NCBI GenBank assembly: GCA_902622875.1
Contig: CACNRW010000006.1
Span: 1 to 64,000 of the forward strand
Origin: an uncultured SAR116 cluster alpha proteobacterium
GTDB taxonomy: Bacteria > Pseudomonadota > Alphaproteobacteria > Puniceispirillales > Marisalimonadaceae
Direction of reading: 5' to 3'
Length of the DNA: 64,000 nt
Shown here: one piece after another, positions 48,384 through 59,119 of the stretch
Layout of the letters: each line of letters begins with the position of its first letter
Numbering within the stretch: position 1 is the stretch's first letter
Program-made: the position numbers and the translations under genes
The notes under the pieces: generated by a model
What the model was told of the DNA's origin: nothing
The model's input: the letters and a program-made list of their open reading frames with translations, nothing else
Database searches by the model: none

Positions 48384-50080
48384 AAGTGATAGATTTTTTA
48401 CATAATGATTTTTCTATAAAAAATAATTTAAAAATACGTAAAATTAAGTTATTGATTTGTAGTGCATTATTAATGTTTTCATTTGCTATCATTGGCTACA
48501 AAACAATTTCTTTAGCAAGTATAAATAAGGCAAACGTAAAATATTTTTCTACTAAGAAAAATCAACAAAGTTTCATTGTAAAACCTAATCGTGGAAATAT
48601 ATATGGAAGAAATGGCGAAATTTTGGCTACAACAGTAAAAGTACATAGCCTTAACATAAATCCCCAAGAAATTTTAAATAAAAATGAAACAATTGAAAAA
48701 CTGAAGAAAATATTTCCTCAAATAATAGATCAAAATATCAGAATAAAACTAAACACAAGAAAAAAATATGTAAATTTATTGCGAGAGATTACTCCACAAG
48801 AACATGTTTTACTACTAAAACAAGGAATCGAAGGAATTCTAATTGAGCCTAGGGATAAAAGAATTTATCCTAATAACAACTTAGTGTCACACATTTTAGG
48901 AGGAACTGACATTGATGGTAAAGGTATCGCTGGGATTGAAAAATCATTTAATGAACAATTACTAGATGGCAATGATGTAACTATATCGATACATAACGGA
49001 ATTCAGTACATAACAGAAAAAATTTTATCTGAACAAATTGAAAAATTTGACGCTGAGGGAGGTGCTGGCATAATTATGAATGCTAAAAATGGGGAAATTT
49101 ACGCTCTAACTTCGCTCCCAGATTACAATGCAAATAATTATAATAATATATTTAATCAAAATTTGTTTAATAAAGCTACAAAAGGAATCTATGAATTAGG
49201 TTCAACCTTGAAACTTATAACTGCAGCTGTGGCATTTGAGAGCGAGAATGTTAAAGAAAATGATGTTTTTGACGTTTCAAGTCCACTTAAAGTATCTTCA
49301 AGGACTATAAGAGACTTTCATCCTTTAAATTATAGTCTAAATATTCCAGAAGTTATTGTTCATTCAAGTAATATAGGATCAGCTAAAATAGCTAAAAAAA
49401 TTGGAGCATCAACACAATTAAAATATTTAAAATCACTTGGCCTTATGGATAAGCTTGATTTAGAAATACCTGAATTAGGTAAGCCCCAAGTTCTAAAAGA
49501 TGGAAAGTTATTAACTACAATGACAATCTCTTATGGACATGGAATTGCAATTACTTTAGTTCATCTTGCTTCAGCTACTGCTACAATTGTAAATAATGGA
49601 GTTAAAGTTAAACCAACATTATTAATTACAAATTCAAATCCATTAAACAATCGTATTTTTTCCAAAAAAACCTCAAAAAAAATGAAAAGTATAATGAGAC
49701 TAGTTGTAAGTAGTAAACATGGAACAGCAAAGAAAGCTGAGGCCACAGGATATTTAGTTGGAGGCAAAACAGGAACTGCAGAAAAAGTAAATCAAAGTGG
49801 CGGCTACTCTGACAAAAAAAATATTGTAGCTTTTACTGCAGCCTATCCTATGAATGATCCACAATTTGTAATAACTGTCATGATTGATAATCCTAAAGGA
49901 CAAAAATTTTCATCTGGTCGCAGAACTGCAGGATGGGTAGCAGCTCCGGTTATTAAAAAATTAGTTAATAGGATATCCCCTGTATTAAATATTAAACCTA
50001 AAATAAAAGTATCGTCAGATTTTACCAAAGATTTAGTCAAATACAAAATAAGAGGCAAGAAAAAGGGAGCAAATTTGTAA
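48380..50080 (+). CDS. ftsI: Peptidoglycan transpeptidase FtsI (PBP3)
   Basis: Septal DD-transpeptidase, 566 residues. One N-terminal membrane helix (about 25-45) is followed by the dimerisation domain (VKPNRGNIYGRNGEILATTV) and the transpeptidase. The active serine is in ELGSTLKLI (S275-x-x-K278), the SxN motif in HSSNIG (S329), and KTG in LVGGKTGTAEK (K463). The common EPGS is ELGS here. It is 2 nt from murE. Confidence 0.96.
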   Translation: MKVIDFLHNDFSIKNNLKIRKIKLLICSALLMFSFAIIGYKTISLASINKANVKYFSTKKNQQSFIVKPNRGNIYGRNGEILATTVKVHSLNINPQEILNKNETIEKLKKIFPQIIDQNIRIKLNTRKKYVNLLREITPQEHVLLLKQGIEGILIEPRDKRIYPNNNLVSHILGGTDIDGKGIAGIEKSFNEQLLDGNDVTISIHNGIQYITEKILSEQIEKFDAEGGAGIIMNAKNGEIYALTSLPDYNANNYNNIFNQNLFNKATKGIYELGSTLKLITAAVAFESENVKENDVFDVSSPLKVSSRTIRDFHPLNYSLNIPEVIVHSSNIGSAKIAKKIGASTQLKYLKSLGLMDKLDLEIPELGKPQVLKDGKLLTTMTISYGHGIAITLVHLASATATIVNNGVKVKPTLLITNSNPLNNRIFSKKTSKKMKSIMRLVVSSKHGTAKKAEATGYLVGGKTGTAEKVNQSGGYSDKKNIVAFTAAYPMNDPQFVITVMIDNPKGQKFSSGRRTAGWVAAPVIKKLVNRISPVLNIKPKIKVSSDFTKDLVKYKIRGKKKGANL

Positions 50081-50081
50081 A

Positions 50082-51590
50082 ATGCTTTTAAAAGATTTGA
50101 TTGCAAAAAACAAAATCACAGAAAGTTTATTTAGAAATTTAAATAAGGATTTTTTGGATCACGAAGTTAAGGGAATTTCTTCAAATAGTAAGGAAGTTAA
50201 AAAAGACTATATTTTTGTTGCAATTAAGGGTGAAAATTTTGATGGAGCTGAATTTATAAATGAAGCAGAAGAAAATGGGGCATTTTTAATTTTAGCTGAA
50301 GAACCATTTAGCAAAAAAGCATTCTCTATTAAACATGGAACTGCTAGGCATATATATACTACTTTACTTTCTTCATTTTACATGAAGCAACCAAAACAAA
50401 TCATCGGAGTGACTGGAACTAATGGAAAAACATCTACAGTTGAATTTTGTCGTCAACTGTGGGTACAAGCTGGGTGGAAGGCTGCGTCCATGGGCACTCT
50501 TGGAACCAAGACTGAGACTGCTATAAATAAAAGTATATATAAAAATAAAAAGGAAAATCTGACAACATTTGAACCATCTGACTTGTATCAAAAATTAAAA
50601 TTTTTAGTTGAAGAAAAAATTTCCCACGTTGCTCTTGAAGCGTCTTCTCACGGCATAGATCAGTATAGATTAGATGGGGTTAAGTTTTCAGGAGCTGTAT
50701 TTACAAACCTGTCCCACGATCACCTAGATTATCATAAAAATAATGAAAATTATTTTTCAACTAAAAAAAGATTATTTACTGAAATTTTGAAAAATAATTC
50801 TGCAATTTCCATTAATATTGATGATATTTACGGTAAAAAATTATATGAAGAATTAAAAGATACTAATCATTTCATTATTACGTTTGGTCAATGTTCTGAA
50901 GCAGATGTAAAAATTAAATCTATTATTCAAAATAAACAAAGTATTGATCTAATTTTAGAGTTTAAAAATCAGAATTTCCAGACCACAATCGGAATGATTG
51001 GAAAATTTCAAGTTTACAATGTTGTGGCCTCTGCATCTATTTGTATTGCATTGGGTATGGATTCAAATCTAATTTTTAAATCATTGGGATATCTAAAACC
51101 TGCTCGTGGAAGAATGGAAGTGCTTTCAAATACAAAAAATAATGCATTAGTAATAATTGATTATGCACACACACCATCTGCTTTAACATTTGCACTCAAA
51201 TCTATAGAAGAAATAGCAGGTAGAGAAAGAATAATAACTTTATTCGGATGTGGAGGAGATAGGGATAAAGAGAAACGTAAAATAATGGGGCAAATTGCTA
51301 ATAAATATTCGGATTTAGTGATAGTGACTGATGACAATCCAAGAAGTGAGTTTCCTTCAAATATTAGAAGAGATATCTTAAATGGCTGTCCAAATGCCAG
51401 AGAAATTCCTAATAGAGACAAAGCTATTAAATATGCTATATCGATGTTGCAAAAAAATGATCTTTTACTTATTGCTGGCAAAGGACATGAAACGTTTCAA
51501 ACTGTTGGAATAGAGTCTCTTCCTTTTGATGATTATACCGTTGCAAAAGAAGCAATAAAAAATGTTGAAAAATCTGAGGTAATAAATTGA
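50082..51590 (+). CDS. murE: UDP-MurNAc-L-Ala-D-Glu:meso-diaminopimelate ligase
   Basis: Cytoplasmic ATP-dependent ligase that adds the third peptide residue of the wall precursor. The 502 residues have the ATP loop GVTGTNGKTSTVEF (about 108-121), the NLSHDHLDYHKN region, and DNPRSEFP. DNPR marks specificity for meso-diaminopimelate rather than lysine. It overlaps murF by 4 nt. Confidence 0.97.
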   Translation: MLLKDLIAKNKITESLFRNLNKDFLDHEVKGISSNSKEVKKDYIFVAIKGENFDGAEFINEAEENGAFLILAEEPFSKKAFSIKHGTARHIYTTLLSSFYMKQPKQIIGVTGTNGKTSTVEFCRQLWVQAGWKAASMGTLGTKTETAINKSIYKNKKENLTTFEPSDLYQKLKFLVEEKISHVALEASSHGIDQYRLDGVKFSGAVFTNLSHDHLDYHKNNENYFSTKKRLFTEILKNNSAISINIDDIYGKKLYEELKDTNHFIITFGQCSEADVKIKSIIQNKQSIDLILEFKNQNFQTTIGMIGKFQVYNVVASASICIALGMDSNLIFKSLGYLKPARGRMEVLSNTKNNALVIIDYAHTPSALTFALKSIEEIAGRERIITLFGCGGDRDKEKRKIMGQIANKYSDLVIVTDDNPRSEFPSNIRRDILNGCPNAREIPNRDKAIKYAISMLQKNDLLLIAGKGHETFQTVGIESLPFDDYTVAKEAIKNVEKSEVIN

Positions 51591-53005
51591 AACCTTTGTG
51601 GACAAAGAAAGATTTAATTTCAGCTACTAATGCCTTAGATCCTTCTTCATGTTTTCTTGAAAAAATTAATGGGGTCTGGGGCGTTAGTATAGATGATAGA
51701 ACTATACAAAAAGGTGACTTATTCATAGCCCTAATTGGCAATAAATTTGATGGTCACGATTTTATAGAAAATGCAATAAGAAAAGGTGCTTATGGAATAT
51801 TAGTATCAGATAAAAAGCTTGCATATAAATATAAAGGATTATTGGTGGAAAATACCAATAATGCTTTAAGGCAGATCGCCAAATTTTCAAGACATAGATT
51901 TAAAGGTATTACTATTGCTTTAACAGGCAGTAGCGGTAAGACAAGTACAAAGCATCTTTTATCTAATACGCTAAAGAAATTTGGCAAAACTCACAATACG
52001 TATAAAAATAATAATAATTTAATTGGACTTTCACTTACCTTGTCAAGACTGCATGATGATTATAATTATTGTGTCTTAGAACTAGGGATGAATAATGCGG
52101 GTGAAATCAAAGCTTTAACTGAAATTGCACTCCCAGATATAGCCTTAATTACTAATATATCTAATTCTCACATTCAAAATTTTAAAAATGAAAAAGAAAT
52201 TGCAAATGAAAAAAGTAAAATATTTTCTACATTAAATGAAAATGGTGTAGCTATTATAAACTCAGATAATTTATGGTCAGAGTATTTAGTCAAAAAAGCA
52301 AAAAAAGTGTCTGCAAAGATACATTTATTTGGATGTTCTAAGTATGCAAATACTAAAATAACTCAATTAGTAGATGAAAAAGAAGGTTCAACAATTTCTT
52401 ATGACAAAATAAAAAATTGGCATCTTACAAACCTTAATACAACACAAGCATTAAATGCAATAGCAACAATTTCAGTTATTAAAGAATTAAAATTATCTAC
52501 AGTCACGAGTGAGAAAATTATCAGTAAACTCAAACCTCTTTCTGGAAGAGGCGAAAAAATAATTATAAATTTTAGTCAAAGAAATAAAACATACTTAATT
52601 GACGATAGTTATAATGCTAATCCAGACTCAATGAAAGTTGCTTTATCTAATTTTTATAAAACAAAAAACAATTTAAATACTTATGAGACTGTTTTAATAA
52701 TTGGCGATATGCTTGAGTTAGGGAAAGATGCAGAAGAAATACATTTTGAACTTATTCCAATCATAAAAAAAATAAATCCTAATTTACTTATAACTGTAGG
52801 GCCGCATACAAAAAAAATTAGTAGTAAATTAAAAATATTAATTAATTGCAAATCATATTTAACTTTGCCACCTCTTTTAAAAAGAGCAACAAAGTTTATT
52901 AAACCTAATCAAATTATTCTTATCAAAGGTTCAAATGGAATTGGACTTTGGAATCTAATTCCACTTTTCAAAAATCTTAATCAGGAGAAACGTAATGTTG
53001 CCTGA
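51587..53005 (+). CDS. murF: UDP-MurNAc-tripeptide:D-Ala-D-Ala ligase
   Basis: Adds D-Ala-D-Ala to the wall precursor, 472 residues. The ATP loop is ALTGSSGKTSTKHLL, followed by HNTYKNNNNLIGLSLTLSRL, LELGMNNAGEIKALTEIALP and the DDSYNANPDSMKVAL signature. The start is a TTG (51587) that overlaps the murE stop (TTGA), with GAGGT six bases upstream, so translation is coupled to murE. Confidence 0.96.
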   Translation: MKPLWTKKDLISATNALDPSSCFLEKINGVWGVSIDDRTIQKGDLFIALIGNKFDGHDFIENAIRKGAYGILVSDKKLAYKYKGLLVENTNNALRQIAKFSRHRFKGITIALTGSSGKTSTKHLLSNTLKKFGKTHNTYKNNNNLIGLSLTLSRLHDDYNYCVLELGMNNAGEIKALTEIALPDIALITNISNSHIQNFKNEKEIANEKSKIFSTLNENGVAIINSDNLWSEYLVKKAKKVSAKIHLFGCSKYANTKITQLVDEKEGSTISYDKIKNWHLTNLNTTQALNAIATISVIKELKLSTVTSEKIISKLKPLSGRGEKIIINFSQRNKTYLIDDSYNANPDSMKVALSNFYKTKNNLNTYETVLIIGDMLELGKDAEEIHFELIPIIKKINPNLLITVGPHTKKISSKLKILINCKSYLTLPPLLKRATKFIKPNQIILIKGSNGIGLWNLIPLFKNLNQEKRNVA

Positions 53006-54083
53006 TCTTTTTCTAAATTACTCTGAATATTTCCAACCGCTAAATTTATTCAAATACATTACTTTTAGATCCATTGGAGCTTTATTAACAGCACTATTAA
53101 TCAGTTTTATTTTTGGTTCGAAAATTATTACACTATTAAAGAGAATGCAAAAAAAAGGCCAGCCAATAAGATCAGATGGTCCCAAAAGTCATATAATATT
53201 TAAAACTGGCACCCCAACAATGGGAGGCTTGTTGATCGTATTGGCTTTTACCACCTCTACAATTTTATGGGCAAAGCTAGACAATGTGTACATTTGGATC
53301 ATTTTAGGAGTGGCCATTTCTTTTGGTTTTATTGGGCTACTAGATGATTGGATTAAGGTATCAAAAATGACAAGTAATGGTTTAAAAAGTTACCAAAAAA
53401 TTATTCCACAGATTATTATAGCTCTAATAGCTGCTTGGTTTATTTCTGAAAACACTCCCCAAAATTTACAAAATACTTTATCAATCCCATTTCTTAAAGA
53501 AAGTATTTTTTTTCTAGGAAGTTTTTATATTCCATTCATAGTTTTAGTGATTGTAGGGTCCTCTAATGCAGTAAACTTAACTGACGGCTTAGACGGTTTA
53601 GCAATAGTTCCAGTAATGATAGCAGCAAGCTCTTTTGCTATAATTGTTTATTTAACTGGGCATTTAAATTTTTCTAGTTATTTACAAATTAGTTATGTGC
53701 CCGGTGTTGGAGAAATAGCAGTTTTTCTTGGAGCAATTATTGGTTCAGGTTTAGGTTTCTTATGGTTCAATGCTCCACCAGCTATGGTTTTTATGGGAGA
53801 TACTGGATCATTATCACTCGGCGGAGTTATAGGCGTAAGTGCTTCAGTGTCAAGACATGAGTTAGTCTTAATCATAATTGGTGGACTGTTTGTATTAGAA
53901 ACTATATCTGTGATTGTACAAATAGTTTCTTTCAAGCTTACAGGCAAAAGAATATTTAGAATGGCCCCATTACATCATCATTTTGAACAACAAGGATGGG
54001 CTGAGTCTACCATCGTAATTAGGTTTTGGATAATAGCATTAATTTTAGCTTTAATAGGTCTTTCAACCCTTAAACTAAGGTAA
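52995..54083 (+). CDS. mraY: Phospho-MurNAc-pentapeptide transferase
   Basis: Inner-membrane enzyme that makes lipid I from UDP-MurNAc-pentapeptide and undecaprenyl phosphate. The 362 residues contain about ten membrane helices. Signatures are RSDGPKSHIIFKTGTPTMGG, GLLDDWIKVSK (catalytic aspartates), NAVNLTDGLDGLAIVP, FMGDTGSLSLGGVIG and the APLHHHFEQQGWAE loop. It overlaps murF by 11 nt and has GGAGAAA upstream. Confidence 0.98.
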   Translation: MLPDLFLNYSEYFQPLNLFKYITFRSIGALLTALLISFIFGSKIITLLKRMQKKGQPIRSDGPKSHIIFKTGTPTMGGLLIVLAFTTSTILWAKLDNVYIWIILGVAISFGFIGLLDDWIKVSKMTSNGLKSYQKIIPQIIIALIAAWFISENTPQNLQNTLSIPFLKESIFFLGSFYIPFIVLVIVGSSNAVNLTDGLDGLAIVPVMIAASSFAIIVYLTGHLNFSSYLQISYVPGVGEIAVFLGAIIGSGLGFLWFNAPPAMVFMGDTGSLSLGGVIGVSASVSRHELVLIIIGGLFVLETISVIVQIVSFKLTGKRIFRMAPLHHHFEQQGWAESTIVIRFWIIALILALIGLSTLKLR

Positions 54084-54088
54084 AGATA

Positions 54089-55411
54089 TTGAATAATATA
54101 ATTAACTATAAAAATAAAGATATTGGAATTTTAGGATTGGGTATATCTGGTTTAGCTGTTGCAAAAGTTCTATTAAATTCAAAGGCTAATATTTTTGTTT
54201 TTGATGATCAAAAAGAAAAACCTTCCATTATAAAGAAAAGTAGTTGGATTAATTACAATTATTGGCCATGGGAAAGTATAAAAATATTAGTAGTTAGCCC
54301 TGGAATACCTGTAAATAATAAAGAAAAGCACAATGCAATAAAACTTGCTATTGATAACAACGTTCAAATTATTAACGATATTGACCTGTTTGTTGAAACA
54401 AATCCAAAAGCAAAAATCATTGGTATTACAGGGACTAACGGCAAATCAACGACAGCAGCATTATTATTTCATATTTTAAAATTTAATAAGATTAAATGCG
54501 TTATCTGCGGCAATTTTGGTATTCCCGCCTGTTCCATCAACGACCCTGGAGAACATGGAGTAATAATTCTTGAATTGTCGAGTTATCAATTAGATGGCGC
54601 TAAAAAATTATCTTTAGACATGGCTGCCATTATCAATATAACCCCTGATCATCTTGATTATCATGAGAGTTTTGATAGATATGTGTCTTGTAAATTAAAA
54701 ATTATTAACTTTTTAAATACAAATGGAATATTTTTCTTTGATAAAAGTAATAAGTTATTAAACAAAATTATTGATTCAAAAAAATATAACTCTTTAAAAT
54801 TTGTAAGAACACATAAAAGTGAAGCAAAAAAATTTACCAATGATAATAATTATTTAAAAGGAACTCATAATGAAATAAATGCCTCAATTGCTATTTCAAT
54901 AGCAAAAAACTTAAGTATTAATGATAATAAAATAGAATTGGCAATTAAGTGTTTTGAAGGATTGTCGCATAGGATGGAACCATTATATATTTCTGAAAAT
55001 TTACAAATAATTAATGATAGTAAATCTACAAATGGTGAGTCGACAGCTGCTGCTTTAAAATCCTTTAATAACATATTTTGGATAGTAGGTGGAAAACCAA
55101 AAAATGATGGAATAGGTCACGCTAAAAATTATTTAGATAAAGTTTTAGAGATTTTTTTGATAGGAAATTCAACAAATTACTTTTCAAGAGAAATTTTTAA
55201 ATTTAATAAGAAAATTCCACAAAACGAATGTATTACATTAGAAAAAGCTACAAAACTTGCCATAAAAAAAAGTAAAAAGTCTAAATTAAAAAAATACGTG
55301 ATTTTGTTTTCGCCATCAGCAGCAAGTTTTGATCAATTTAAAAACTTTGAAGATCGAGGTAATAAATTTAAACAAATTGTAAACAGTCAACTCGATAAAG
55401 GTATTATCTAA
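54089..55411 (+). CDS. murD: UDP-MurNAc-L-Ala:D-Glu ligase
   Basis: Adds D-glutamate to UDP-MurNAc-alanine, 440 residues. The N-terminal nucleotide-sugar domain reads IGILGLGISGLAVAKVLL, the ATP loop IGITGTNGKSTTAALL, then LELSSYQLDGAKKLSLDMAA and ITPDHLDYHESFDRYV. The C-terminal domain contains INDSKSTNGESTAAALKSF. The start is a TTG at 54089, five bases after mraY, with AAGG nearby. Confidence 0.96.
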   Translation: MNNIINYKNKDIGILGLGISGLAVAKVLLNSKANIFVFDDQKEKPSIIKKSSWINYNYWPWESIKILVVSPGIPVNNKEKHNAIKLAIDNNVQIINDIDLFVETNPKAKIIGITGTNGKSTTAALLFHILKFNKIKCVICGNFGIPACSINDPGEHGVIILELSSYQLDGAKKLSLDMAAIINITPDHLDYHESFDRYVSCKLKIINFLNTNGIFFFDKSNKLLNKIIDSKKYNSLKFVRTHKSEAKKFTNDNNYLKGTHNEINASIAISIAKNLSINDNKIELAIKCFEGLSHRMEPLYISENLQIINDSKSTNGESTAAALKSFNNIFWIVGGKPKNDGIGHAKNYLDKVLEIFLIGNSTNYFSREIFKFNKKIPQNECITLEKATKLAIKKSKKSKLKKYVILFSPSAASFDQFKNFEDRGNKFKQIVNSQLDKGII

Positions 55412-56554
55412 ATGAAAATTACACGTTCAGATAGATCTAACATGGCACTTTGGTGGTGGACAATAGATAGATATCTACTGACAGGCTTTTTTACTCTGAT
55501 AATTTTTGGTATTTTTTTAGTAATGGCTTCTAGTCAGCATTTAGCTGAAAGCCTTAATATATCATCACATTATTTTACAATTAGACATTTATTATTTGGT
55601 TCATTAAGTATTCCAATTATAATATTTTTTTCAATTTTAAGTGAAAAACAAATCAAGATTTTTTGCATACTTGGCCTTTTTATATGTATTGGTTTATTAC
55701 TTTTTACTTTGATTGAAGGGCAGAGGATAAAAGGTGCCCAAAGATGGTTTTATATTGCAGGTTTAAGTTTTCAACCCAGTGAGGTATGTAAACCACTCTT
55801 TATAATATTTAATGCATGGATTTTGACCCTGTGGGTCGAAAAATCAATATCTCCTGGTTGGATGTGGTCAATTGCTTCAATAATTATCATATCAACACTT
55901 TTACTATTACAACCAGATTTAGGGATGACAATAGTTATCATTTTTACTTGGGGCTTCCAACTATTTATTACCGGAATACCTCTTATGATAATCTTCCTTC
56001 TCATTCTAGCATTTCCAATATTTATGATATTTTCTTATCAAAATTTTAATCATGTAAAATTAAGAATTGATAATTTTATTGAAGGTAAAACATATCAGGT
56101 TTCAAAATCGCTACAGTCATTTGAGTCTGGCGGTTTTTGGGGTAAGGGACCAGGAGAAGGTTTTTATAAAAAATCTTTGCCAGATGCACACTCTGATTTT
56201 GTTTTTGCAGTAGCGGCTGAAGAATATGGTGTTCTAATATGTTGTTTAATTATAACAATATACTGTTTAATTACATTAAGATCATTTTTGTATACCTTAA
56301 GGACTAATAATCTATTTTTTGTTCTTTCCATAAGCGGACTTGCTTTTCAGTTTGGCTTCCAGTCATTAATACATTTAGCAAGTAATATAGATCTTATTCC
56401 AACTAAAGGTATGACCTTACCTTTTCTATCCTATGGCGGCTCATCGATTTTAGCTTCGGCTATAACTGCTGGAATACTATTGTCTTTAACTAGAAAAAAT
56501 ATTTCATTTGAGACATTAAATCAAAAAAATTACGAGCAGAAAAATAATGAATAA
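55412..56554 (+). CDS. ftsW: Septal peptidoglycan glycosyltransferase FtsW
   Basis: SEDS-family membrane polymerase that works with FtsI at the septum. The 380 residues hold about ten membrane segments. FTLIEGQRIKGAQRWFYIAG precedes the catalytic-type segment FQPSEVCKPLFI, and GPGEGFYKKSLPDAHSDFVF with the late motif PTKGMTLPFLSYGGSS is diagnostic. Its ATG follows the murD stop with no gap. Confidence 0.97.
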   Translation: MKITRSDRSNMALWWWTIDRYLLTGFFTLIIFGIFLVMASSQHLAESLNISSHYFTIRHLLFGSLSIPIIIFFSILSEKQIKIFCILGLFICIGLLLFTLIEGQRIKGAQRWFYIAGLSFQPSEVCKPLFIIFNAWILTLWVEKSISPGWMWSIASIIIISTLLLLQPDLGMTIVIIFTWGFQLFITGIPLMIIFLLILAFPIFMIFSYQNFNHVKLRIDNFIEGKTYQVSKSLQSFESGGFWGKGPGEGFYKKSLPDAHSDFVFAVAAEEYGVLICCLIITIYCLITLRSFLYTLRTNNLFFVLSISGLAFQFGFQSLIHLASNIDLIPTKGMTLPFLSYGGSSILASAITAGILLSLTRKNISFETLNQKNYEQKNNE

Positions 56555-57710
56555 TAAAATTCATAAAAAAACCATTTTGATTGCTACTGGTGGAACAGGA
56601 GGACATATCTTCCCATCTTTATCAATGATAACTCAAATTCAAAATCATTTATTTATTATAATTACTGATGAAAGAGGTGAAGATTATTTCAACAATTTTT
56701 TTGTTAAAAATCAGATAAATTCAAGGATATTTACTCATAAATTATCAAGCCCAAGCAATAAATTTATCATAAATAAATTAAAATCATTTTTTCAAATTCT
56801 TATATCAATTTTTAAATCAATTCTATTAATCATTAGATACAAACCCGATGCTGCTATTGGTTTTGGAGGTTATCCATCATTTGCTCCAATCGTGGCAGCT
56901 AAAATTTTTAACGTACCGTCAATAATTCATGAACAAAATACTATTTTAGGAAGAGCTAATAAACTACTTAGCAAAATCTCTAATATTTTGGCCCTATCTT
57001 TTGTTGATACTAACAATATTCAAGAAATTAGTAGGGCTATTTATACTGGTAATCCCGTTCGAAAAGAATTTTATGAAATTGGAAAGAGTAAGTACTTACT
57101 ACCTACTAAAAAGAATTTTTTCTATATTTTTATATATGGTGGAAGTCTTGGATCAACGTTTTTTTCAAAATATTTAACTTCAATTATTTGTTCTCTCCCG
57201 CTACGCATTAAGAAAAAAATAAAAATAATTCAACAAGTTAGAAAAGAAGATTTAAGGTTAGTAACTAAAAATTACAAACTTAATGGAATTGATGCTGAAA
57301 TATGTAGTTTCTTTGAAGACGTTTCTGAAAAATTCAAGATTTCTCATTTGATTATTACTCGATCTGGTGGATCAAGTGTTGCGGAAATTTTAGCATCTCA
57401 TAGGCCAGTAATATTTATTCCTTTACCAACTTCTTTGGATAATCATCAATATCAAAATGCAAAATTTCTTGAGAGTAACAAAGGTTGCTGGTTAATTGAA
57501 CAAGCTAATAAAAATATCGATCAACTAGAAAAATTAATAATTTATCTTTTAGAAAATCCTGAAAACCTTGTTGTAGCGAGCAACAAAATAAAAGAACTAG
57601 CTAATATGCTCGAAAGATTAAGAGATGACAAAACACCTACGGAGTTTTTATCTGAATGTATCTTAAAACTAATTAATGATAACAAAAAAATTGTTCATAG
57701 AATATGTTAA
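56547..57710 (+). CDS. murG: UDP-GlcNAc:lipid I GlcNAc transferase
   Basis: Peripheral membrane glycosyltransferase that makes lipid II. The 387 residues show the N-terminal loop ATGGTGGHIFPSLSM, GFGGYPSFAPIVAAKIFNVP followed by SIIHEQNTILGRANKLL, and the UDP-GlcNAc site ITRSGGSSVAEILASHRPVI with PLPTSLDNHQYQNA. It overlaps ftsW by 8 nt and murC by 7 nt. Confidence 0.97.
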   Translation: MNNKIHKKTILIATGGTGGHIFPSLSMITQIQNHLFIIITDERGEDYFNNFFVKNQINSRIFTHKLSSPSNKFIINKLKSFFQILISIFKSILLIIRYKPDAAIGFGGYPSFAPIVAAKIFNVPSIIHEQNTILGRANKLLSKISNILALSFVDTNNIQEISRAIYTGNPVRKEFYEIGKSKYLLPTKKNFFYIFIYGGSLGSTFFSKYLTSIICSLPLRIKKKIKIIQQVRKEDLRLVTKNYKLNGIDAEICSFFEDVSEKFKISHLIITRSGGSSVAEILASHRPVIFIPLPTSLDNHQYQNAKFLESNKGCWLIEQANKNIDQLEKLIIYLLENPENLVVASNKIKELANMLERLRDDKTPTEFLSECILKLINDNKKIVHRIC

Positions 57711-59119
57711 AAAGTCCAAAAAATTTAGGAGTTATTCACTTTATTGGGATTGGTGGAATTGGAATGAGTGGAATTGCAGAGATTTTGTATCAATCCGGTT
57801 ATTATGTTCAAGGAAGTGATATAGCTGATAGTAATAACACTGTTAGACTAAGAAAAATAGGGATAAAAGTTTATATAGGACAAAAAAAATCAAACATTCT
57901 TAATGCAAAATTAGTTGTTGTGTCAACAGCAATTTCTGAAAGAAATGAAGAATATATGGCAGCAAAAAAAATGTTCCTACCAGTGGTTCATAGATCTGAA
58001 ATGCTTGGTGAATTAATGCGCCTTAAACAATCAATTGCAATAGCTGGCACTCACGGAAAAACAACTACTACATCTCTAATTGCTAAGATGATTGAAGAAA
58101 ATGGAATGGATCCCACAATTATAAATGGTGGCATTATTTCTTCATTGGGTAGTAATGCTAAACTAGGTAATGGTGAATGGATGGTTGTAGAAGCTGATGA
58201 GAGTGATGGCAGTTTTGCTAAATTAAACCCAACAGTTGCGATAATTACAAACATCGACTTAGAACACCTTGATTATCATAAATCAGAGGAAAATTTAGAA
58301 AAAGCATTCTTGCATTTTGTATCATCAATACCATTTTATGGATTCGTTTGTCTTTGCATAGATAATCCGAGAACACAAAAATTAATTTCAAAACTAGAAA
58401 ATAAAAAAGTTATCACATATGGCTTGTCTGCAAATGCTGATATAAGAGCAACGAATATCTCTTATAAAAACAACAAAATGTTTTTTTCATTAAATATATC
58501 AAACATAAAAAATAATAGTAGTAAAAATTATGAAATAGAGTTTTCCATGATTGGATTACACAATATTCAAAATGCACTTGCTACAATAGCGATAGGAATT
58601 GAACTAAACATACCAATTATAAAAATAAAGAAGACATTAAAGAATTTTACAGGTATTCAAAGACGATTTCAAGAAGTCGGAAATTTTAAAGATACGTGTA
58701 TAATAGATGATTATGGACACCATCCAGTTGAAATAAGTTCTGCACTTGCTGCAGCAAGGCTTGTTGCACCCAAACATAAAATTATAAGTGTTTTTCAACC
58801 TCATCGTTATACTAGATTAAGAGATTTATTCGATGACTTCTGTAGCTGTTTTAATGATGCTGACCATGTTTTACTACTGGATGTCTATTCTGCAGGTGAA
58901 GAACCAATTACTAATTTTGAAAGTACTAATTTAGAAGTTGGTTTATCCAATTATGGACACAAAAATGTGTCATATATTAAAGATCAAAAAGCTCTCATGA
59001 CTATATTATTAGAACTTGCCAAACCAAAAGATTTAATAATTTGTCTTGGTGCTGGATCAATAACTAAAATTGCAAACAAACTTGAAGATAATTTATATTA
59101 TGAATGTAAAAATATTTAA
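57704..59119 (+). CDS. murC: UDP-MurNAc:L-alanine ligase
   Basis: First ligase of the wall peptide pathway, 471 residues. The N terminus HFIGIGGIGMSGIAEILYQ binds the nucleotide sugar. The ATP loop is IAGTHGKTTTTSLIAKM, followed by VVEADESDGSFAKLNPTVAI, ITNIDLEHLDYHKSEENL and DDYGHHPVEISSALAAARLV. It overlaps murG and murB. Confidence 0.97.
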   Translation: MLKSPKNLGVIHFIGIGGIGMSGIAEILYQSGYYVQGSDIADSNNTVRLRKIGIKVYIGQKKSNILNAKLVVVSTAISERNEEYMAAKKMFLPVVHRSEMLGELMRLKQSIAIAGTHGKTTTTSLIAKMIEENGMDPTIINGGIISSLGSNAKLGNGEWMVVEADESDGSFAKLNPTVAIITNIDLEHLDYHKSEENLEKAFLHFVSSIPFYGFVCLCIDNPRTQKLISKLENKKVITYGLSANADIRATNISYKNNKMFFSLNISNIKNNSSKNYEIEFSMIGLHNIQNALATIAIGIELNIPIIKIKKTLKNFTGIQRRFQEVGNFKDTCIIDDYGHHPVEISSALAAARLVAPKHKIISVFQPHRYTRLRDLFDDFCSCFNDADHVLLLDVYSAGEEPITNFESTNLEVGLSNYGHKNVSYIKDQKALMTILLELAKPKDLIICLGAGSITKIANKLEDNLYYECKNI